From Acanthopleura granulata (Eukaryota; Mollusca; Polyplacophora; Chitonida; Chitonidae): DNA of 64,000 bases. Below, piece after piece: positions 10,176-64,000 of this stretch (the stretch's first letter is position 1; each line of letters opens with the position of its first letter). The stretch lies in NCBI GenBank assembly GCA_016165875.1, contig JABBOT010000017.1, forward strand, positions 659,330-723,329, written 5' to 3'. A program made the translations under genes and the position numbers. The notes below the pieces were generated by a model. The model was not told where the DNA came from. It was given only the letters and a program-made list of their open reading frames with translations, and did no database searches.

Positions 10176-13100
10176 TTTCTACCGATAAATATCTTCACAA
10201 ATAAGCCAAGCAGCCATCAAAAAGTTGCACAGAATATCCCTAGCGCACATACGGACTTCGCGACAGCAAAAAACCCCACTTTTCTTTTCTTTTTTTAACC
10301 ATATATCAGGCCACAACGGGTCACAGGGTATGCGTGTTTTCGCGAGAGTTGCAGTTGACCTCAAGGTCGTGACCTTAGCCGCACCGTTTGTTATGGCCAT
10401 TTGCCTGATATTTGGGCGATAATTTTATGATCTGTTATCAACTCTCTCAATCTTTTGCCTTAAAAAAAATTTTGTGTGAGGAAAATGTCTTCAATCCGCT
10501 TGGTCTGTTGGGGAACGTTGGTCACAATTGATACAGTTTGAAAGCTCTCACTTGTGGGCCTATGTGTTCGCCTTTGACCTTTAATGACAAGAACCAGAGC
10601 TTAAGTCATGTGACCTGGTCTGTGCCGTTACCTATGTGAAATACGGTAAAAAAGGCGAAAATGGGAAAAACTGAGTTAGTCAGTCATCTTTTGGTGGAGG
10701 CAAGCCCTTATACACGCAAGTGATTTTCTGGGCAACTTTGCGGTTGGCCGCGTCCCTTGTTTTTGAAGATATTTATCGATGAAAGTCCTCAGTCAGAAGG
10801 TCGACATTTTAGATAACGAAACACTGTAACGGTCGTGGCACTTATGCGCCACTTGAAAAAGAGAGACTGACATCATAGCAACTAAGTGATTGGGTACATG
10901 TAAACAAAGCATATATCTTACACACTATCTCATCAATGGCAAAATATAAAGTTTGGAGCTTGTTTAAATTTGTACACGGGAGACTTCATTTGAATGCAGA
11001 CATCTTCTAGTTCTTAATCCAGGTTGAACTTGGGAAATTTAACTACAGTAAAGAAATAGTTAACTACAGTGAAGAAATTGACTGACAGTGAGCCAGTTTT
11101 AATGTGTCTGGGTGTTTCATAGCAGTTCTCGAAAGGGCGGCGTGACTGCACATCTTCATTCTTTGTCTTTTTTCTCCTAGGTTTCACGAGAAACGTTTAC
11201 AAAATGTTTAAGGTAATATTCATGATATATATATGTAATGGGGTTATGTACCAGCTAAATTCATTGAGAGGTATAGGCCTATCCGCTCTCTGATACTATG
11301 AAAGTACACGTGTAGCCGTGAAAGTGAAATCGTTTAATCCGCACATAGCATTCAGAATAGCATTTCTACAACCGGTCGTTCAAAATATTAGCAAGCAGCA
11401 TTAAAGTCTTAATTTCAGTCTTATCCCAAGATTAAAAAATAATTGGATCAATCCCATTTCTGTCCAGATTCAAGTTAATTTCAAGTTTCAATTAAATATA
11501 TATTTTTAAGAACTGCATGGATCTTATCTGGTTCAAGGAGGAAGAATGCTGTCAAGCCTAGGGCCATTCAGGTTTAAAGAATAAACAAAACGCCAATGTA
11601 TAATAACGAGGATTTATACTCAAAACAACTGCAATAAATAAACTTCACTAGTCTTAACATATAATATCTGTTAAAACAAGATTATAGACTTTACACACTA
11701 TTTTCCACAATCATTGCATGACGCCCCACAATCTGGCCACGAAGTAAATAAAACATGGAAAAATTCAAACCGAAGACCTACAAAAATAATGACATTGCAA
11801 AACAAAAATATGACAAAAACAGTTGAATAATATGCTCAACGGATAGCAGAAAACGCAATTCATAAAAAGAAAACAAACTACATCAAAATGAGGTCCTAAA
11901 ACATTACGCCTACCACATTCACGAACTTATCCATCTTCATTATGTCGAGGCAGACACTCCCCGAGTGTGCATAAGGTATCGTGGCAATTAAATGTATCGA
12001 AAGCTCTTTCAAACATGTGGGGCGAAGATTACGAGTTGACCCAGCACTATGAATGCAGAATAGACCACGCTATCTGCGGCTCGTTTACATGTTCTGCAGC
12101 ACGTCGTACATGGCACATCAAAGCCTACGTGGCCACGGGAGGTTTAATTAACAAAGGCACAGCCGATAAGTCTGGGCCGTTCCGCTCTGATTTTGCGTCT
12201 TCGATCACAGGGTGACTTGTTGAAGGATCAAGAACTTTTATCCTATTTTACTCTATGATCGAAGACGTATTTTGACATCACGATTTAATATGACAGCAGA
12301 CCAACATCTGTCTGTGAGGATTTTGTCCCCATCCTTAGAGGTGTAGAAAGTCTAAAATTTTACCTGCCGTCTGTCGTCTGTCGTGTGTGCGTGCATATGT
12401 CGTTGTGTCTTCGCTGTCCATCAATTAGGGGAACTACTGTTTGACTGAATAATGCATTTGTATTAGTATTCATCATCTATCCAATCGGGTCGATCGGTTT
12501 CAGTGTATTTCTACCCGCTGGATCAAGGCAACGCAGCTATATCGGGAGGCGAAGTGTCTGACTTGATTCAGTGAAGATAGTGATTATCTGGGTAAGCCTT
12601 AACAATACTGGCAAAAACAATGCCCTGTCCTGCTTTACCATTGTTGTACAGCTTCTGAGAACTGGTCATGTCAATGCACAAGTAAGCTGCAAAGATGTTG
12701 CCACTTGAACAGAAACAATGTGGATGTGCACAAAGCTGTGAGTGACATCAATGACTTCTCACTGCACATTCTACCTATTACTTTCAATGAAGCACAGAGA
12801 TGTCGAACTTTGAGAAAACGTACCTTACAGTAAAAATGAAGAACAATAATATATAAAGAACAACTTATAAGATTAATTACACGTAATTAGAAAATGAAAG
12901 TAGCAGCACTTTAGGAACCAGTATAAAGTCATAAAAATAATATACCTCAATATCCAAAACATTCTTAAGCTGACATCCGAATTAAAATCTGATCGCATAT
13001 TTCCTACTTAATGCTTTCTGTTTTTGTTATGTCTGTTAGGCATAACTTCAAGTCTCCTTAAAGAAACATTATAAAGTTACGAGTGCCAATAATTGGTCAC

Positions 13101-13329
13101 ATGTCTCTCGAACTTCTTCTATCGTCCTTCATTTTCATCAGAAATTTGCACTGCATACATCTTCAAAAACTTATTCATCATGGAATAAGGCATGCATATG
13201 ATATTAAAATACTACAGAATCACCACCATTAAAGAAAACAAAAAACGTCTACCTCTACCTGTACACCATTCATTCTGTTATTCTTCAACATTCAACACTC
13301 GAGACCGAAGCTACAACATTATAAATAAT
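10176..13329. other. Long stretch without a recognised gene
   Basis: No exon with both splice borders and recognisable content was found. A more GC-rich island at 12030-12215 has an 82-codon open frame with no ATG start and no recognised motif. A 12-bp inverted repeat is at 12196-12207 and 12256-12267. AT-rich stretches at 11.4-11.9 kb and 12.8-13.3 kb are featureless. Confidence 0.4.
12196..12267. repeat. Inverted repeat, 12-bp perfect arms
   Basis: CGTCTTCGATCA at 12196-12207 is matched in inverse by TGATCGAAGACG at 12256-12267, with a 48-bp spacer. Similarity extends a few bases outward with mismatches. It could be a hairpin or the trace of a small inverted-repeat element. Confidence 0.5.
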
Positions 13330-14999
13330 TTTACATATCATGTACTTTTATTATAACACTGTCATAAAAACTATATATGGTGTGTACAGTTGTGTACAGT
13401 CATGTACAGTGTGCTTGCTGTGCAACGCCCTGAGGTTCATGACTGTCTCTGCGGCAATGTGGTACGGACATGAGTGTGATACATGCTCCGAAGCCCCTGT
13501 GGCACAGTACTGTTCCATGTTCATTACCTGTCTGAGGAGTACCACAGGTTCCAAGGACATAAAACTTTCATAAAATTTCATAAAACTTTGTACGGATATA
13601 TTCCCCTGTAAGTGATCCAACACCTAAGTTGTATTGAGCTACAACACAAATCTTGTATATTTATGTAGAAAAACATCCATACGAAGTTTTATGAAATTAG
13701 CCCCAGAACCGTACAGTATGGTGCTGTGACAAATACATGCACATCACAATGTCTATGAACAGATTCCAGTAATAATTTGAACTAGTACATATATTTCTGA
13801 ACATTTGTTCTGAAGTTAGTTCTTATAGTTCTGTAGATTCTTTGGTCTACATTACGTACAAGTACCCACTTTAACCATGTATCATCCATTAAACACAGAA
13901 ATTCCCCCATAATTTCAAGTGATGTTTCGCCCACTAATCACCCTGCTGAAATAAGTTGCTGACAAATTCTGAGAAATTTCACATGATTAACAGTAAATCA
14001 CATATACATTTACTTTATTTTCCAACAAATAATCACCCTTCTTTACCACAGGTTGTATAACAGGGGGAGTCGGTGGTGAACAATTCCACTGAAATGACAG
14101 GTGATTTTCCATGAATATGCCTCTAACTGTACTTACTTGTATCTTGCCAAAATATGAACACATTAATTACATCTTTCTACACCATAAATAAATAAATAAA
14201 TGAACAAAGATATGTACAGGTACAACAATTACAAAGCCAACTACATGTATTTAATAGATTTCATTTTCATACTACCTTGTGTTCATATATTTGTCAAAAA
14301 TTTCTCATCAACAATCGATCACAGCACCTCAGATGCAATATTTGGCTAATGTTCAACGGGTCATTTTACACCAACAATTAAATCATGATCACAATTAACT
14401 TCACAGCACCAAATAAGTAATACCTTTCTCAAGTGTTTTTGCTTTGTGACATGTTTGAGTCATTTCAAGTGGGATTGCAACTTGAATGCTCTATTAAAGA
14501 TGATTATAATGCTACAGCAGTTTCATGGAAAAAAATGCTGGTCCAAGCTGTGCAGTGCCGTCTTTCCTGTTGTGACTGGTGCAATGCCTCTGGACTGTCT
14601 GTACAAACAAAATCTTACCTCGTGAAAAGGAAAAACTACAATTCACTCAAAGTAGAACCTCATGGTTATAATACAGCATTTAACACCTTATCTCTACATG
14701 AACAGTAACACAAAAAGGCAATGTTGGAAACACTGGACTTGATCAAATGTTCCTAGATCTTAAACTTTGCTCATAAAACAATGTACTGTAAATATAAAGT
14801 AATGCATTTAGCTCACGATTCCTGTGAAGTGTTATCACAACAAAGCAATGCAGTAGGGAATACTGCAATACCTGGATAAAATGTCATTTAATGTCCACCA
14901 GAAAACAATGTACCCTAAATAAAAAGTAATGCATGCAACTCATGTAAAACTTGCACATAACAAAACAGATACAAACTCCTCTGCTTGGTGAAGCTGTTC

Positions 15000-15360
15000 A
15001 ATGTGATACTCTTATGTGCCTTATTAGTGTTACATCATGAATCTCTTCACTGTGACATCCTGTAGCTCTTAAGTGTGGTGTGTCCCGTTAATGTGACATC
15101 ATATATCAACATCATGACTTTTCGTAGCTCTTTAGAGTGACAAACATCTTCTTAACGTGACATTATATATCTCATCACTCTGACATTCTGCATCTCTTCA
15201 GTGTGACAGGTGTCCCTTTAAAGTTACATTAGATGTGTATATCTCTTTTCATTGTGACATTGTCTATCTCTGTTGTGTGACAGGTCTTTTTTAGTGTGAC
15301 ATTAATGTACCTGTACCTCGTCAATGTGAAATTCTGCATCTCTTCATACCACAGGTGTGA
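15000..15360. repeat. Degenerate minisatellite (TGTGACAT-rich)
   Basis: The motif GTGACATNNTNNATCTCTTCA recurs about eight times at roughly 35-50 bp spacing, with strong divergence between copies. Confidence 0.65.
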
Positions 15361-15734
15361 GTGAAATTAAAGAAGAAAGGAGACTTTTGTTAGGAGAAAA
15401 GCGAGTCAGCCATGGGACATTTTTTCAGGAAAGGGGTCTCTGATACATCACGCTGTATCTTGATGCATTATTGTTATTATTGTAATACTATGTGTCCTTT
15501 CACTGTGATGTAGTGGCAAGTCATTTAACACAATTTTGAGCAAAACAGATTAAACATGTACATCCACCACTATGCAACTACTAATGTACCAGACTACATG
15601 TACATATGACATGCCCCTGACTTATCTATCTGGGCAAAGTGTTTAAAGTCATAGAAGGGCACAAATATCCCTTTCATTCAATCAGTGAACATATTTCAAT
15701 GAAACGATGCAGCCCATCGAAAAAGAAAATTCTC

Positions 15735-16062
15735 ATCTCATCAACCTGTAGTCTACTACCTGTATTATTAGGCCTGTTTCAGGTATAAACATCCTCACTG
15801 CCTCCTCCAACACCCCTGACATATGGGCTTCTCCCTGAATCATTCCTGTAAGGTCACACAAATCACCTCCCTTGATGCAACCTTCAATTTTATTGATCAT
15901 CTCTGCACTGTGAATAAGTTCTGAGGTCACACAAATTAATTCCCTTGATGTATTCTCCAACTTCATCTATCATCTCTGCTCTCCTTGAATCAGTCTTATG
16001 AAGTCACATACATTACCTCCCTTGACCTGCCCTCGACACCTCTCCCCTATCATCTCTGCTGC
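15735..16062. repeat. Tandem repeat beginning just after the NALCN stop codon
   Basis: Units of about 73-80 bp share CATCTCTGC, AAGTCACACAAAT/ATT and TCCCTTGATG. Three are clear, with CATCTCTGC at 16051, 15971 and 15898. On the transcript strand the first unit starts within a few bases of the TGA, so the array occupies the start of the 3' UTR. A 77-codon minus-strand frame (15733-15966) is its shadow. Confidence 0.7.
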
Positions 16063-16063
16063 C

Positions 16064-63740
<47,677 letters not shown>

Positions 63741-64000
63741 CTGGTAAAACCATGTCAAAAATTGTTGTGGGGTACTTAGATTAAGCTGCAATCATTAAAA
63801 ATATGTTTGGATGGGGATTGCCTCAATGACCCTCCAAACAGAGGCCCTACTGTAATTCTTCAACCTTTTCGTATGTTTGCAATGTGTTTCTTCAAGAATT
63901 TTCTGAAGGCAGTTTCCTGTGTTAATTGAGAAACTGTAATTTTTGTGCTGCCCTGAAATTGGCCAATCCAGCCATTGTAGTTTGTTTCCAAAATCGTATT
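63741..64000 (-). other. Start of the intron upstream of E1
   Basis: Intron sequence running off the window. It contains GTAATTCTTCAACCTTTTCG, a short match to dispersed repeat family 4. Confidence 0.6.

Larger units (their letters stand above)
13330..16063 (-). other. Probable NALCN 3' UTR and downstream flank
   Basis: Minus-strand sequence following the NALCN stop codon. No intron borders or other gene could be supported. AATAAA-type signals on the minus strand occur at several points, for example the complement of TTTATT at 13347-13352, so the true cleavage site is undecided. Within it are tandem repeats at 15000-15360 and 15735-16062. A 90-codon minus-strand frame at 13351-13623 has no recognisable content. 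Confidence 0.35.

Overview
The window is animal nuclear DNA, most likely from a mollusc or other lophotrochozoan. It holds one recognisable spliced gene, many dispersed tRNA-derived SINE-like repeats and a very high load of minisatellites. The organism call rests on the gene's intron-rich structure, on a protostome-type pair of alternative pore exons, and on a repeat family with a tRNA-like head and an (AAAT)n tail of a kind familiar from molluscan genomes. The species cannot be named from this sequence.

Main gene: from about 63.7 kb down to 16.06 kb the minus strand encodes the C-terminal three quarters of NALCN, the four-domain sodium-leak channel. I placed 30 consecutive exon positions plus one alternative exon (E1 to E30 and E5b, numbered within this window). 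All have GT/AG borders and fully consistent phases. Together they encode about 1370 residues, from the end of the domain I-II linker to the stop codon. The N-terminal exons (domain I) lie beyond position 64000. E5a and E5b are two 138-bp versions of the domain II pore exon, with E (TQEGW) or K (TQKGW) at the selectivity-filter position. Domains III and IV both have E. With the usual E in domain I, which is outside the window, the gene could make EEEE (calcium-channel-like) or EKEE (sodium-channel-like) pores.

Most unusual feature: many minisatellites in this gene are built from its own exon edges. Copies of an exon border with its splice site are tandemly amplified beside E2, E4, E12, E13 (98 bp, about 20 copies), E23, E24, E25 and E27 (75 bp, about 17 copies). 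This leaves rows of decoy acceptors or donors next to the true ones, and in the E27 array extra acceptor use would stay in frame. Some introns also carry unrelated minisatellites.

Mobile elements: the introns hold a decayed non-LTR retrotransposon (58.7-62.5 kb) that splits the E2-derived array. There is also a MITE with TTAA target duplications (55.95-56.38 kb), a three-copy MITE-like family, a complete SINE with a 10-bp target duplication (35.74-36.01 kb) and several dispersed repeat families.

Left 13 kb: this is downstream of NALCN and mostly repeats, with a 50-bp-class minisatellite at 0.96-4.08 kb broken up by SINEs. Three weak plus-strand candidate exons (7.8, 8.8 and 9.7 kb), one with a PAN/apple-like cysteine pattern, may belong to a second, unidentified gene. 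The region 13.3-16.06 kb is probably NALCN 3' UTR plus flank.
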